DNA from: an uncultured bacterium
GTDB taxonomy: Bacteria; Myxococcota_A; Bradymonadia; UBA7976; VGTA01
Assembly (NCBI GenBank): GCA_943788935.1
Contig: CALSSE010000005.1
Location: forward strand, 186,001-250,000
Reading direction: 5' to 3'
Length of the DNA stretch: 64,000 nucleotides
Shown piece after piece: positions 43,270 through 53,346 of the stretch; within the stretch, counting starts at the first letter, position 1; the number at the start of each line of letters is the position of its first letter. Position numbers and translations under genes: made by a program. The notes beneath the pieces are model-generated. The model saw only the letters and a program-made list of their open reading frames with translations, did no database searches and was not told the origin of the DNA.

Positions 43270-44147
43270 TTAAACTCAAAACCTTATCTCCATGGGTCTT
43301 CTCCATCATATTGATCGCTCACACTGCTCACGCGCAGTCAACGCTACAGCCGGTCTCACAGCTCGACTCACTCTCCTCAGGGGCGAGGTATGGTCTGATC
43401 AATATTCAGTCTGTGCTCCCGATGGTTACCCCTCGAGATGAGCCTAAAGAGATCACCGTTTACTCACCATACACCCATCCGTCTAGAGCTGATTCTACCC
43501 GCTCACTTCAGACTCACCTTCGCTCTCATCGACATCCGGCGATTCCAAATAAAAAGACCCTCTTTATGGCTCTATCTGACTCTCTATTAAGTGAGAGTGG
43601 GAATGGTTATGATTGGCGACGAGACATCATCAGAGTCTCTAGCGCTCTCGCCCTTGAGGTCAGCTATGAAATCTTCACTCACTTCCTTGAAGAGCAGGCG
43701 GTTCGATTCACTCACTCCTCACTGTTTGGAGAGGTATTAGGGGGAGCGATGGGAGGGATATTACTCGTCGGTGTTGAGTGGATGTCCACCGGACAACTAA
43801 ACCCTGACCATATGTTAGAACACGCTGCTTACACTCTAGGGAGCGCTCTAGGCACTTACGGAATATTCGGTTTAGTGGCGAGCTATGGTGTCGCGGGTAC
43901 CGGGACCTCCATAAGCGCTCTCTCGGGAGCCGCCGCCACGAAAGCGACTCTCGCTTGGCTTGGAGGCGGGACGATCGCTAGCGGTGGAGGTGGAATGGCT
44001 GTAGGGTCAGTCGTCTTGTCAGGGATGACATTAGGGGTGGGTACTTTAATCGCTATAGGGACTAAGGCCTCTTTTGAGATGTGGAAGGCTAAAGAGCGCT
44101 CCGACTTTCAGATAGGGGTCCTTCATCATATTATCCATTCGATCTGA
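43266..44147 (+). CDS. Exported protein with hydrophobic, glycine-rich C-terminal half
   Basis: 293 residues starting at a TTG that overlaps the preceding stop. The N-terminal signal peptide ends around TAHAQS. The middle (residues 100-140) contains KKTLFMALSDSLLSESGNGYDWRRDII. The C-terminal ~150 residues are rich in Gly/Ala and hydrophobic residues (EVLGGAMGGILLVGVEWM, SALGTYGIFGLVASYGV, AVGSVVLSGMTLGVGTLIAIG), suggesting membrane insertion. No family recognised. The gene is convergent with the GH31 gene and overlaps its end by 22 bp. Confidence 0.65.
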   Translation: MIKLKTLSPWVFSIILIAHTAHAQSTLQPVSQLDSLSSGARYGLINIQSVLPMVTPRDEPKEITVYSPYTHPSRADSTRSLQTHLRSHRHPAIPNKKTLFMALSDSLLSESGNGYDWRRDIIRVSSALALEVSYEIFTHFLEEQAVRFTHSSLFGEVLGGAMGGILLVGVEWMSTGQLNPDHMLEHAAYTLGSALGTYGIFGLVASYGVAGTGTSISALSGAAATKATLAWLGGGTIASGGGGMAVGSVVLSGMTLGVGTLIAIGTKASFEMWKAKERSDFQIGVLHHIIHSI

Positions 44148-46906
44148 GCAGCCTGCTCTTGATGGTGAATCCACAAAGTCTGTGTTTCTGGGTTATACCA
44201 AGCGCTCTGCGGCAGCGCTAACATCTCTCTTTGATCTTCTGCGAAGGGGAGCTCTCTCCCATTAAGAGTGAGCTCTCTCGGCGCCTGATCCCAGCCTCTC
44301 AGCTCATAGACTCTCCCTTGAGTGAATACCTCGCCACTCTCATCGCTGAGACCGCGAGCGGTATAGTTTAACCGAGTCTCATCATACAGAGTCCAAATGA
44401 ATGGAGAGCCCTCCTCCGGTATTCCATATCCTCTCACCCACAGCTCACCAGGCGTGTCGGCGAAGCTCTCTATCTCTCGCTCTGCAGCAGGAACATTTAC
44501 ACCGACCGGCGAGAGTGTATCTATGCTCGGTCTAAGGAGCGGAATGAGCGCGCCACGCTTCACATACATAGGTAACAGATCTAAAGGGACCTCGCGGTTG
44601 ATAGATGTCCCGCTCTCGCCTCCATCAATCACTTCATTAGTCCACCAATCCACCCACTGCCCAGGGGGGATCAAGATCTCCTTCTGTCGCTCACCTCTGA
44701 CTACGCTCGGGGAGACGAGAAGGGAGTCACCCAAGAAGAAATGATCTGAGGGATGTTGGTTCATCATAGGATAGCTCAGTCCAAAGGTCCTCTGAATCGC
44801 TCGTCCGTTACGAGTGAGCTCTTGTGCATAAGTCCACTTATAAGGGAAAAGTCTTATATTTAGAAGAGCATACCGACGGTATGTATCGAGAACCTCTTCA
44901 TCAAAGCCATTCTCATCATTGAACTCCCAAGGCACGTCATTAGAATTAGTCCCCGTCTGCATAACTGTCCCAAGAGCACTCAGTTCTAGCCAACGCATAA
45001 AGGTCTCTTTATCAGGGGGAGAGCGCCGGTACCCTCCGGTATCGGAAGCAAAGAATGGGAACCCCGATACGCTTAAAGAGAGCCCCGCGACCAGCGCAGC
45101 GGGAACACCGCCGATTGGTCCATATTCCTCACCATCTTCATCTCGTCTCCTCTCTCGGTACCTAGAGAAATCAGCGTCTAGGTCAGCGGGCCACATCACG
45201 TTGACGTTAACCTGATCCCCCCAGCGGGCGGTTCGACAGATCAAAAAGCCTCCATCTTCCCCTAAAGTCTCGCTATAAGTTTGATGGTAGAGTCGCTGAT
45301 AATGAGCATGCATCGTTAGCTCATCAGAGCCATCATGAAATACCCACGGTAATCGCTGGCCATTCACTCCAATCACCACGTCCTCAGCATAATCGAGCTT
45401 GTAACCCTCTACACCTATATCTGAATAAGCGGTGAGCTGCTCTCTCCACCAACTCATCGCATCTGGATGGGTAAAGTCGATCGGAGCGCCCCAAGGGTTG
45501 AGCAACAACCCCCTCATGACGGGGAGGAATCCTTGCTCCTGCGCATATCGATGTTGCTCTGCTGCGTCTGATGCTTCGGCATCAATATAGGGAGCGTGCC
45601 ATAACGCTAGCTTAAAGCCGTTAGCGTCAAAGGTCTGACTCAGCTCTTGAGGGTTGAGGAAGGTAATGGGGTTGAAGTCAAAGAGCCCGATCTCACTCTC
45701 ATAAGGGCGATCTATCCAATAGCCTGAGGTGGGCAAGTCTAAATCTCGAATCGTGTTTAGGTCAGAGACCACCTGAGCCTGATCATCATTCTCATCGCGC
45801 CATATCCAAGGACCAAGCGCCCATGGTGCCGGTAGTTTAGGCCAGCCTGAGACCTCATAGTAATGGCGAGTTAAATCGAGGGGGTTAGGCTCACTGAACA
45901 GATAAAAACTGATCCCTTGTATTCTCGATCTCCCCTCTTCTGACCGCTCAGCCTGATGAGAGAGCGTCATCCATTCCTCAAGATCTAGCAGCGGGCCTCC
46001 CGACCCCCAACGACCCCCACCAAAATGAGCGCTGAGCCTCTCTGAGTCTCGCTTCCCCATATCAAAAGCAGCGGGAGAGTCAGAGGGTACAAAGAGCCCC
46101 CAACCTCTGCTGCCCACAGCATAAGGAATAGGCGCATGGACTTCGTTGTAGCGCTCCTCTAACTCCAAATCGAGCTCAAGCTGCATCGCCTTTAGGTATC
46201 CACGTTGGTTCACCGCGTCATAGACTTCACCTAGACCATAAAGACCCTCTTGGGAATCGATGAGAGGTTGAATCACAAAGTATGCTGCATAAGGGTGTGA
46301 GCGGCGATCTCCCTCTCGTCGCGCATCGGTGATGAGATCACATTTAACTCGACCCGACTCTTCCCAACGCCAGCGCATCCATAACTGATACCCATTATTT
46401 AGTCTCAATAAGAGCGTTAGCTCATTGTCTTTGGTGTCGACAACGCTAGCCTCTGAGATCGATGTCCAGTCTACATTGATTGGAGAGATGACCGCCTCAG
46501 TATCTAGAAGTTTAGGATAAGGATCATAGCTTAAATTTGAGCGTTTCTCCTCTACCCAAGCGACTTGAATCCCCTCTTGATCAAAGGTGAGTAAAGTCTC
46601 GTCTCCTCTCACCCAGCTCAGCGTAAAAGTGGGCTCAAGTTCTATCTTTAGCATCCCTTGTGAGTCACCGAGTCGATAAGAGCTCAGTGGAGGCTCATCG
46701 AGCCCTTGATCGTCGAGCCCTTGATCGTCGAGCCCTTGATCGTCGAGCCCTTGATCGTCGAGCCCTTGATCGTCGAGCCCTTGATCATAGCGATCATCAA
46801 CGACAGGGTCTCTAGCGTCCTCAGAGTCACAGCTACCGCAGGCACATACCCACATCACACATAAGAGAAAAGTTATTGAAGGTCGTTGAGGTCTTTTTAT
46901 AAGCAT
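44126..46906 (-). CDS. GH31-family alpha-glycosidase lipoprotein
   Basis: About 926 residues from the ATG at 46906; a GTG at 46945 is the other choice. The signal peptide ends in a Cys-rich lipobox region (VCACGSC). A pentapeptide tract (DDQGL, six copies) follows, then an N-terminal beta domain and the GH31 barrel: PWALGPWIWRDENDD, GYWIDRPYESEIG, FKLALWHAPYID, EGYKLDYAED with nucleophile Asp at residue 518 of the longer form, and WPADLDADFSRY with the acid/base region. GH31 enzymes cleave alpha-glucosides, alpha-xylosides or sulfoquinovosides; the substrate is not resolved. Anchoring places it outside the inner membrane. Confidence 0.9.
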   Translation of the reverse strand: MLIKRPQRPSITFLLCVMWVCACGSCDSEDARDPVVDDRYDQGLDDQGLDDQGLDDQGLDDQGLDDQGLDEPPLSSYRLGDSQGMLKIELEPTFTLSWVRGDETLLTFDQEGIQVAWVEEKRSNLSYDPYPKLLDTEAVISPINVDWTSISEASVVDTKDNELTLLLRLNNGYQLWMRWRWEESGRVKCDLITDARREGDRRSHPYAAYFVIQPLIDSQEGLYGLGEVYDAVNQRGYLKAMQLELDLELEERYNEVHAPIPYAVGSRGWGLFVPSDSPAAFDMGKRDSERLSAHFGGGRWGSGGPLLDLEEWMTLSHQAERSEEGRSRIQGISFYLFSEPNPLDLTRHYYEVSGWPKLPAPWALGPWIWRDENDDQAQVVSDLNTIRDLDLPTSGYWIDRPYESEIGLFDFNPITFLNPQELSQTFDANGFKLALWHAPYIDAEASDAAEQHRYAQEQGFLPVMRGLLLNPWGAPIDFTHPDAMSWWREQLTAYSDIGVEGYKLDYAEDVVIGVNGQRLPWVFHDGSDELTMHAHYQRLYHQTYSETLGEDGGFLICRTARWGDQVNVNVMWPADLDADFSRYRERRRDEDGEEYGPIGGVPAALVAGLSLSVSGFPFFASDTGGYRRSPPDKETFMRWLELSALGTVMQTGTNSNDVPWEFNDENGFDEEVLDTYRRYALLNIRLFPYKWTYAQELTRNGRAIQRTFGLSYPMMNQHPSDHFFLGDSLLVSPSVVRGERQKEILIPPGQWVDWWTNEVIDGGESGTSINREVPLDLLPMYVKRGALIPLLRPSIDTLSPVGVNVPAAEREIESFADTPGELWVRGYGIPEEGSPFIWTLYDETRLNYTARGLSDESGEVFTQGRVYELRGWDQAPRELTLNGRELPFAEDQREMLALPQSAWYNPETQTLWIHHQEQAAQIEWII
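46699..46786. repeat. 15-bp tandem repeat encoding Asp-Asp-Gln-Gly-Leu
   Basis: The unit tcgagcccttgatcg is repeated about six times and encodes an acidic spacer right after the lipobox of the GH31 lipoprotein. Confidence 0.97.
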
Positions 46907-47041
46907 ATACCGCTCAGCTTTGAGGAGTGTAGAGGAGAGAGACACATGGTGCCAACATGACTCAGTCGAGGCGCTTCGAGACTAGCCCACCATGATGAGA
47001 TAAGTTTTTCAGCATAGGGACATCACAATAGAGGGGAAGAC

Positions 47042-49453
47042 TTAAGGGTTATCTCTGACCACCCAAAATTGGTACATCCCTCCAAAGGTATTTGGATGAG
47101 AGTCTTCAAAGTCAGACCAATGATTGAGGTCTGTATGTGTGGGATCTTGTGGGTATTCGTTAGCATAGAGAGAATGAAGAGACTTAGGAAGCAAGAAGCC
47201 AAGAAATCGAAGATGGTAAGTCTCGAGGAGCGCTCTCATCTGAGCTAATGAATATCGATGCTCTTGCACATGGAAACAGAGGTCTCTACAGGCAGACATG
47301 GAAAAGAAATCTCTCCACTTCATAAACGAATCTAGGCCTCTTAGGTTTTGAGAGAGTATCTGCTGTCTAAGGAGTCGAATCCCTTCAGGATTAGGTTGTA
47401 AACCGAGCTGTTGAATATGCTCTCTCGCCTTGACTACGTCTCGTCTCGCTAACTCACTATAGAGAGCGAGCTTGAGATACCCTCCGTCAGCGAGCACCTC
47501 CATCAGACTCCCTAAGCCGGCAGCCGGGTCCTCCATATGATGTAAAACGCCGGCACACTCAATGACGTCAAATCGGCGATTTAAGAGAGCCACATCTAAG
47601 AGGTCCATCTGAATGAACTCCACATTATCGATCCCCGCCTCATGGATCTTGCGCTGTGCATAGGCGATACTCGCAGCGCTGAGATCGATCGCTATAATAT
47701 CAGCCCCTCTATATCTCTGCGCATACATCACCTGTTGTCCAGTTCCACACCCAGCGATCAAGACTCTCAATGGTGCCTGGTGATGCTTAACAAGAATATG
47801 ATGAGGGGTAATCTCAGAGTTAATGATCTCACCAAGCTGTCTCTGTTGCGTTTGATATGTATATGTAAATCTCCATCTCGGGTAAGGACTCTCCTCATAC
47901 TGCTCTTTAACATTCAATGAGACTTCATCATCGATTGACCCAATGCGTTTAATTTTAGCTTTAAGCTCTTCTTCAACCGATGGCTCAACGACCTGTAAAT
48001 GTATCAACTCTTTATAGAGTGGAGAGCCCACCAAAGAGTGTGTCTGATAATGACTGAGCAGTGTTTGAGCGATCTCTAATCGGTAAATCGGCAAATAGCA
48101 GGCAATGATAGAGATTAAAAATGGGTTCTCGCTCCCCCACTGAGAAGAGTGGTTCTTAAGCTCGGCGATTATACTCAGCTCATCTGTCATGGGCTGATAG
48201 ATGTATTCATTGAGGAAGCATTGAGCAGCGAGCGCGGCGGTGAAGTCTTGGATCAGCCTATTGGATGAGAGTTCTATTGAATTTACGTTTAGGCAAATCT
48301 CTCTTCTTAGTCGACTTAAGACCTGCTCCCACTCTCTCTCGGTGAAGATTAATCGAGTCAACCCCTTGAGTAAGCCTCTATGACTTACTAACTGAATAAA
48401 AGCATCTGAATCTAGGAGAGGTTGATCAGATGTCAGCGACTCGAAGAGGATATTTAGAGGCGTGAGATATTTGAAAAACCGTGCCAAATCTCGGTGAGGG
48501 ACATCATCCCTCATTAAGAGAATATCCACCACAATATTGAGCAATCTTAGGTCAATACTTTCGCTCTCCCTAGAGTTCAAAATACTGATCAGCGCTGTAT
48601 AAGCCTGCGCTAGTTCAGGCTGGAGCTCCGTCGATCGGAGCAAAGACTGTATAGACTGATTAATCTCACCATAATCCCGTAAAATAAGACCTAGATTAAT
48701 ATAAGCCCCTGCATGGTTGGGGTGTAGCTCGATCGCTCTAAGTGTCGCCGTCAGGGCATCAGATAGTTTACCTTGATCCTTAAAAGTCGCCCCTAAATTG
48801 ACATGGGTAGAGACGAGCGCTGTACGATCTACCTGAACGCCTAATTTATGGGCTGTTAAGCGCGCTTTATCGGCCTCAACCTGAGCTCCAAAGTGATCTA
48901 AACACAGCGCGAGGTTAAGCCAAAGTTTAGCTTCAGATGAAGAGCGCTCTAAAGAGGCCTGAGAGACCTCCAAAGCCTGATGTAACAATGCATTATCAAT
49001 GAGAATAGACGAGAGCGTTAAGGCGCTGATAGCGACTTCATCTGACTCAAAACAGGCTAACTTTAAATGTAATACAGCCTGCTCAACATCTCCCATCTCG
49101 AGTAGCAGAAGACCTAGGTTTCTACGGATGGAGTGATCTAAAGGTGAGATAAAGAGTGCCGCTTCAAAAGCCGCTTTGGAGAGTGTAAAATCTTTAGCGT
49201 GCATGTAAGAGACACCGGCGCTATTCCACAGCTGTGCATTGTCTCGCTTACTGATCGCTAAGGCATGTTCGATCACTGAAATCGACTCTTTGAGCGCTCC
49301 ACACCGCCTCAGTTCACCGCTTAAGTATTTGAGCGCTTCAGTGTCTTGAGGCCACACCTCACGAAGGGGTCTCATCGTCTGAAGAGCACCAACGGTATCC
49401 GATTTCTGCCTCTTCCTCGCTGCCTCTTTAACAATATCTAGCCATGAATTCAT
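47042..49453 (-). CDS. TPR protein with C-terminal SAM-dependent methyltransferase
   Basis: 803 residues, no signal peptide. Residues about 20-300 are tetratricopeptide repeats (AQLWNSAGVSYMHAKDFTLSKAAFEAALFISP, HVNLGATFKDQGKLSDALTATLRAIELHPNHAGAYINLGLILRD). A central helical region has no known match. Residues about 555-800 form a class I methyltransferase: VLIAGCGTGQQVMYAQ (SAM loop), IIAIDLSAASIAYAQRK, VEFIQMDLLD and FDVIECAGVLHHMEDP. The C-terminal part (SRDLCFHVQEHRYSLAQMRALLE) is typical of the uncharacterised TPR-methyltransferase family found in many proteobacteria. The target is unknown, perhaps a protein docked by the TPRs. Confidence 0.87.
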   Translation of the reverse strand: MNSWLDIVKEAARKRQKSDTVGALQTMRPLREVWPQDTEALKYLSGELRRCGALKESISVIEHALAISKRDNAQLWNSAGVSYMHAKDFTLSKAAFEAALFISPLDHSIRRNLGLLLLEMGDVEQAVLHLKLACFESDEVAISALTLSSILIDNALLHQALEVSQASLERSSSEAKLWLNLALCLDHFGAQVEADKARLTAHKLGVQVDRTALVSTHVNLGATFKDQGKLSDALTATLRAIELHPNHAGAYINLGLILRDYGEINQSIQSLLRSTELQPELAQAYTALISILNSRESESIDLRLLNIVVDILLMRDDVPHRDLARFFKYLTPLNILFESLTSDQPLLDSDAFIQLVSHRGLLKGLTRLIFTEREWEQVLSRLRREICLNVNSIELSSNRLIQDFTAALAAQCFLNEYIYQPMTDELSIIAELKNHSSQWGSENPFLISIIACYLPIYRLEIAQTLLSHYQTHSLVGSPLYKELIHLQVVEPSVEEELKAKIKRIGSIDDEVSLNVKEQYEESPYPRWRFTYTYQTQQRQLGEIINSEITPHHILVKHHQAPLRVLIAGCGTGQQVMYAQRYRGADIIAIDLSAASIAYAQRKIHEAGIDNVEFIQMDLLDVALLNRRFDVIECAGVLHHMEDPAAGLGSLMEVLADGGYLKLALYSELARRDVVKAREHIQQLGLQPNPEGIRLLRQQILSQNLRGLDSFMKWRDFFSMSACRDLCFHVQEHRYSLAQMRALLETYHLRFLGFLLPKSLHSLYANEYPQDPTHTDLNHWSDFEDSHPNTFGGMYQFWVVRDNP

Positions 49454-49581
49454 GCAGATCTCTCAGTAAGGATGCCTGTTGTATGTTGTATTTACATTAT
49501 CTAAGAGCGAGACCCACTGACCACTCCCTAACGGTACCTTAACAAACCGCTTCCTCAGATCATAGGGTCACTCATAGCACT

Positions 49582-50001
49582 TCACCAAGCGCCTATGCTC
49601 TTCATCTCAGACCACGGTGAGCGTAATGCTAAAGCCTCACCTCGCTGGAGTAACTCTATCGAGATACCATCGGGAGAACGAACGAAGGCCATTCGTCCAT
49701 CTCTTGGAGGGCGGTTGATGGTGACCCCCCCTCGCTGAAGCCGCTCACAAATGGCATAAATATCCTCAACCTCATAGGCGAGATGGCCAAAGTTCCTCCC
49801 GCCTGTGTACTCTTCTGGGTCCCAATTATGAGTCAGCTCAACCTGCGCCTCCTCTTGACCGGGTGCGGCTAAAAACACCAACGTAAAGCGTCCTGTAGTA
49901 GACTCTCTACGACGAAGCTCTTTTAACCCGAGCAGCTCACAGTAAAAGTATAATGAGCTCTCAAGGTCACTCACTCGAACCATCGTATGTAAATATTTCA
50001 T
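49582..50001 (-). CDS. gloA: Lactoylglutathione lyase (glyoxalase I, VOC family)
   Basis: About 139 residues from the ATG at 50001 (an upstream in-frame GTG at 50007 is less likely). Motifs: YLHTMVRVSDLESSLYFYCELLGL with the first metal His, VELTHNW with Glu, NFGHLAYEVEDIY with His, and RSPDGISIELLQRG with the last metal Glu. All four metal ligands are present. The protein converts the hemithioacetal of methylglyoxal and glutathione to lactoylglutathione. Single gene, divergent from the DUF2157 gene. Confidence 0.93.
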   Translation of the reverse strand: MKYLHTMVRVSDLESSLYFYCELLGLKELRRRESTTGRFTLVFLAAPGQEEAQVELTHNWDPEEYTGGRNFGHLAYEVEDIYAICERLQRGGVTINRPPRDGRMAFVRSPDGISIELLQRGEALALRSPWSEMKSIGAW

Positions 50002-50185
50002 CGTCACTCTCTACAGGCCATATGCTTAATACACCGCGTCTATAACATCAAATAGCATCAGTCGGTACAGCTCAATAATTCTAAAATAACATCTCTTCAT
50101 GATAACTAAACAATATCCTTATAGATCTGACATAATATCCTAGGCTCAGCACAGAAGAGCTCAAGTCAAATGATCGGAGGTTAAC

Positions 50186-51301
50186 TTGAGGTTAGAGAAA
50201 CGGTTAAAAGAGTGGGAAACGCTAGGACTCATTGATCATGAGACCTCCTCTCGTCTTCGCGCACATGAGGAGAGTAAAAGTCGCCCGCTAATGTTATATG
50301 CGATCAGCGGTCTAGGAGCGCTCTCGCTGTGTTTAGGCTTAATCAGCCTGATCGCTGCTAATTGGTACCACATCAGCGATGGCCTAAAGCTGAGCGTTAA
50401 CCTATTCATCGGGCTCGGTCTCTGCGGCTCACTCGCCTTTAAAAGAGATCAGTGGCCTAAATGGGGGGTAGAGCTCATCATCGCGGTCATCTGTGGATGG
50501 ACCTTAGCGTCGATCGCCCTCATCGGTCAGATCTACCAACTCGGTGGAGATGGACGCTCAGCGATCACCCTGTGGGCGCTCTTAGTGGTCCCCCTTCTGA
50601 TGCAAGGACGAAGCACACTCAGCGGGGTGATCTTATTAGGTGCGCTGTTGATCCCGAGTGGGCTATGGCTGATAGAGTTTAAATCTCCACATATCGTCAC
50701 CATCATCCCCGCGATAAACCTCGGGGTCTTGGCCTTGAGTTTCTATCGACCACTCACCGATCGCCGGCCGGAGATCATGAAGGTGTTCGGCTTTGTCGCG
50801 ACCTTAAACATCATTGGCGCAGCCACCGTAGCGCCCGTCTCATTTTATACGAGAGGCGCTAGCGAAGAAGCTCTGATGTATCTCCTACAGGCTCTGCTCT
50901 TCAGTCTGCCAGCCCTAGTGTGGCTATGGAGAATATTCAGCGATCGGCCCATGAGCCTTAAAGTCGCATTAATCGCCTCTGTTCTCTTCAGCTTTGGCCC
51001 GCTGTTACCGCACACGGGAGGGCTCAAGGTTCTCGCTATTTTGAGCTTTATCATCTATTGGGTTATCATCGCTAAAACAGCGCTCGACCTCGAGTATATA
51101 ACGCTTTTCCGCTTCGCGACTTTCGCGGTCGCGGCTCGATTAGTGATCATGTATTTTGAGCTTGTCGGGAGCTTACTCGACACCGGTCTCCTCTTCATCA
51201 CGGGAGGAGCGCTGATCCTCTTCGTCACTCGCTTTTGGTACCAGAAGCAACATCAATTACTCGATCAACATCGCAGCGACAGAGTAAGTGAGGCCCTATG
51301 A
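50186..51301 (+). CDS. DUF2157 multi-pass membrane protein
   Basis: 371 residues. The N-terminal cytoplasmic segment (LEKRLKEWETLGLIDHETSSRLRAHE) is the DUF2157 signature, followed by about ten membrane segments (for example LMLYAISGLGALSLCLGLISLIAANW). The start is a TTG at 50186: a strong GGAGG lies five bases upstream and no ATG is nearby. It overlaps the next gene by 4 bp (ATGA). DUF2157 proteins commonly neighbour GDYXXLXY proteins, as here; the function of the pair is unknown. Confidence 0.88.
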   Translation: MRLEKRLKEWETLGLIDHETSSRLRAHEESKSRPLMLYAISGLGALSLCLGLISLIAANWYHISDGLKLSVNLFIGLGLCGSLAFKRDQWPKWGVELIIAVICGWTLASIALIGQIYQLGGDGRSAITLWALLVVPLLMQGRSTLSGVILLGALLIPSGLWLIEFKSPHIVTIIPAINLGVLALSFYRPLTDRRPEIMKVFGFVATLNIIGAATVAPVSFYTRGASEEALMYLLQALLFSLPALVWLWRIFSDRPMSLKVALIASVLFSFGPLLPHTGGLKVLAILSFIIYWVIIAKTALDLEYITLFRFATFAVAARLVIMYFELVGSLLDTGLLFITGGALILFVTRFWYQKQHQLLDQHRSDRVSEAL

Positions 51302-51862
51302 GCTCATCATCATCAGCGATTCGATTTCAGATCTTAGCATTCTTACCGGTTCTCGGGATCACTCTCTTCATCGCCCATAGTCAATACCGCGCCCTCACCG
51401 GTGAAGTCTATCGCGTTGCTATTGAAGGCTATGATCCGCGAGATCTGATCCATGGTCACTATTTAAGATATCGTTTTTTCGCTGCCCTCCTCACAGAGTG
51501 TAAAGGTTCAGAGCTCCCCCACCGATATCTACTGCTTTAAATATACACAGCAGGAGAACTCAAGCGGTGACACCCACGGTGATCATGAGGTGAGTGATCA
51601 TGAGGTGAATATCTCCTCCGACTCAGCGACAAGCGAATGTGACTCTTCAGTGAAGGTTTCTGACTTGAGTAGATCACAGAAGTACTTAATCCCTGAAGAG
51701 TATGCGAGCCTTCTTGAGAAGGCCTTGAGGACACAAGAGGCCTCCGTTGACTTGATTATCCATGATGATCAGCGCTTTACAGTGGGGCAACTCTATCTCA
51801 ATGGCCAGCCATGGGAGTCTACGGTGATCAAGAAGCATTCCGAGATCCTAGAGGGGCGCTGA
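51298..51862 (+). pseudogene. GDYXXLXY-family protein, frameshifted in a C5 tract
   Basis: The first 80 codons encode FLPVLGITLFIAHSQYRALTGE and then GYDPRDLIHGHYLRYRFF, the GDYXXLXY signature (here GHYLRYRF). Translation then stops at 51540. The next frame continues without stop as DIYCFKYTQQENSSGDTHG...QKYLIPEEYASLLEKALRTQEASVDLIIHDDQRFTVGQLYLNGQPW, ending at 51862, which is the normal second half. Removing one C from the ccccc run at 51509-51523 restores SELPTDIYCF. The gene is either inactivated, phase-variable by this run, or carries a sequencing error. The neighbour DUF2157 is intact. Confidence 0.85.
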
Positions 51863-52023
51863 GGGAGACTTTAACTCGCAAGAATGCCTATGATTCGCTA
51901 GAGAGCAATCGCTTTAATCCCTATCTAAATCTTAGACTTAGCTTGCGAAAGCGACTTATTGTATAGTAGAGATCACACCTCATCTATATGTCTAAAACAT
52001 CTATTCGGGAGCTTCGGTGACTT

Positions 52024-53175
52024 ATGCCTTTATCGCTCAAGCCTTTATCGCTCAAGCCTTTATCGCTCAAGCCTTTATCGCTCAAGCCTTTAGTACCGAC
52101 GACAACGCTTCTACTCGCTCTCTTCTCTCTGATGGGTGGGCTCATCTCATGTGATCAAGGAATATCGAATACATCGACGTCTACTCTGGGCGCCAGTCCG
52201 GTCTGTCGTGAGGCTACTGCTCATGTACGAGGGTGTATTGGTAGTTTACAAGGTCCTCTCTTCTCCGGCGAGTGCGATCCAACTGAAGCCTCGCTGCTGC
52301 TCGACACCTCCTGCGAGGTGATCAGCGCGGCTCATGATGTTGAGCTAGACTTGAAGAGCGACTTAGGTGAGCAGCCTCCCTTCGCCTGTCTCTTCTTTGG
52401 GCTTGGCTGTCCTATAGATCAGAGCTGCTATGAGCCGCTATCTGGCGAGCCGCTAGAGCGAGTAATCGAGCTCTCCTCTACTGCTAATCTCGGTGATGAA
52501 TATGATGTAAGAGAGAGAATCGAATCTATTTCGGAGATCTTCAGAGCGTCAAAAGATCCTCGGGGAATCTTCTCTATTGTTTATCGCTTGATCACCAACA
52601 ACGCGGTCGAGTCTGTAGAAGAGGGCTTATATGAGAATCCTCAGTGGACTCGAGACTTAATCGTCGCCTTCGCTCGTCGTTATCTAGTCAATCTCCACGG
52701 TCACCTTACAAAGGGTGAAGTATCACCTCAGTGGAGCAAGTATTACAAGCTCGCTCAGAACTGTGACGTGGGCTATGGGCGTACTCTCGGAGTCGCCATC
52801 GCTACTCATCTCATGGTTGATTTACCCTATGCGATAGATGATGTAGACGGCCTCGATGAACATGAAGACGATTATATGCTCTTTGGTGAAGTTTCATTAC
52901 GAATCTTTCCCCAGCTTATCAGCGATATGCAGACCGTCTATCAAGAAGATGTCTCCGACTTGCTGAGAGGGTTCTTTCTAGGAGAGTGGATCGATAGCAT
53001 CTATACCAAAGGGACCGCGACGACTTTTATCTATCAAACGGTACGACTTAACGCTTGGCGTAACAGCCAAAACCTCTTGGTGTTTCCACGCGCGATCGTT
53101 CATGCCGACATCACGACCGGCTGGGGACTCGCCGAAGTGTTCCTCGCTACTCTTGATGCCTCAGGAGTGCTGTAG
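52024..53175 (+). CDS. Lipoprotein of unknown function with a repeat-extended n-region
   Basis: 383 residues. The first 23 residues are four copies of the pentapeptide PLSLK, encoded by a 15-bp repeat, ahead of the hydrophobic segment and lipobox GGLISC (Cys43). The mature part has several Cys pairs (CREATAHVRGC, CACLFFGLGC-like) in the first 100 residues and a helical body (DVRERIESISEIFRASKDPRGIFSIVYRL) ending in FPRAIVHADITTGWGLAEVFLATLD. No family recognised. A GGTGA site precedes the ATG. Confidence 0.7.
   Translation: MPLSLKPLSLKPLSLKPLSLKPLVPTTTLLLALFSLMGGLISCDQGISNTSTSTLGASPVCREATAHVRGCIGSLQGPLFSGECDPTEASLLLDTSCEVISAAHDVELDLKSDLGEQPPFACLFFGLGCPIDQSCYEPLSGEPLERVIELSSTANLGDEYDVRERIESISEIFRASKDPRGIFSIVYRLITNNAVESVEEGLYENPQWTRDLIVAFARRYLVNLHGHLTKGEVSPQWSKYYKLAQNCDVGYGRTLGVAIATHLMVDLPYAIDDVDGLDEHEDDYMLFGEVSLRIFPQLISDMQTVYQEDVSDLLRGFFLGEWIDSIYTKGTATTFIYQTVRLNAWRNSQNLLVFPRAIVHADITTGWGLAEVFLATLDASGVL
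52027..52090. repeat. 15-bp tandem repeat inside a signal-peptide n-region
   Basis: The unit cctttatcgctcaag is repeated four times plus a partial unit directly after the start codon. Confidence 0.97.
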
Positions 53176-53346
53176 CGCTCATGATCTCTTTTGTCTAGTT
53201 TTTGCCAACTTTAATTTTATTTTCGCCAACTTTAATTTTATTAACCTTTTCCCTAAAGTTATAAACTAAGGGACCGAATAACATTAACGATAGAGGCTTC
53301 CGATAGACTTTTTTTGGTAGAGACTTCAGGATAGAGGAGAGAGATC

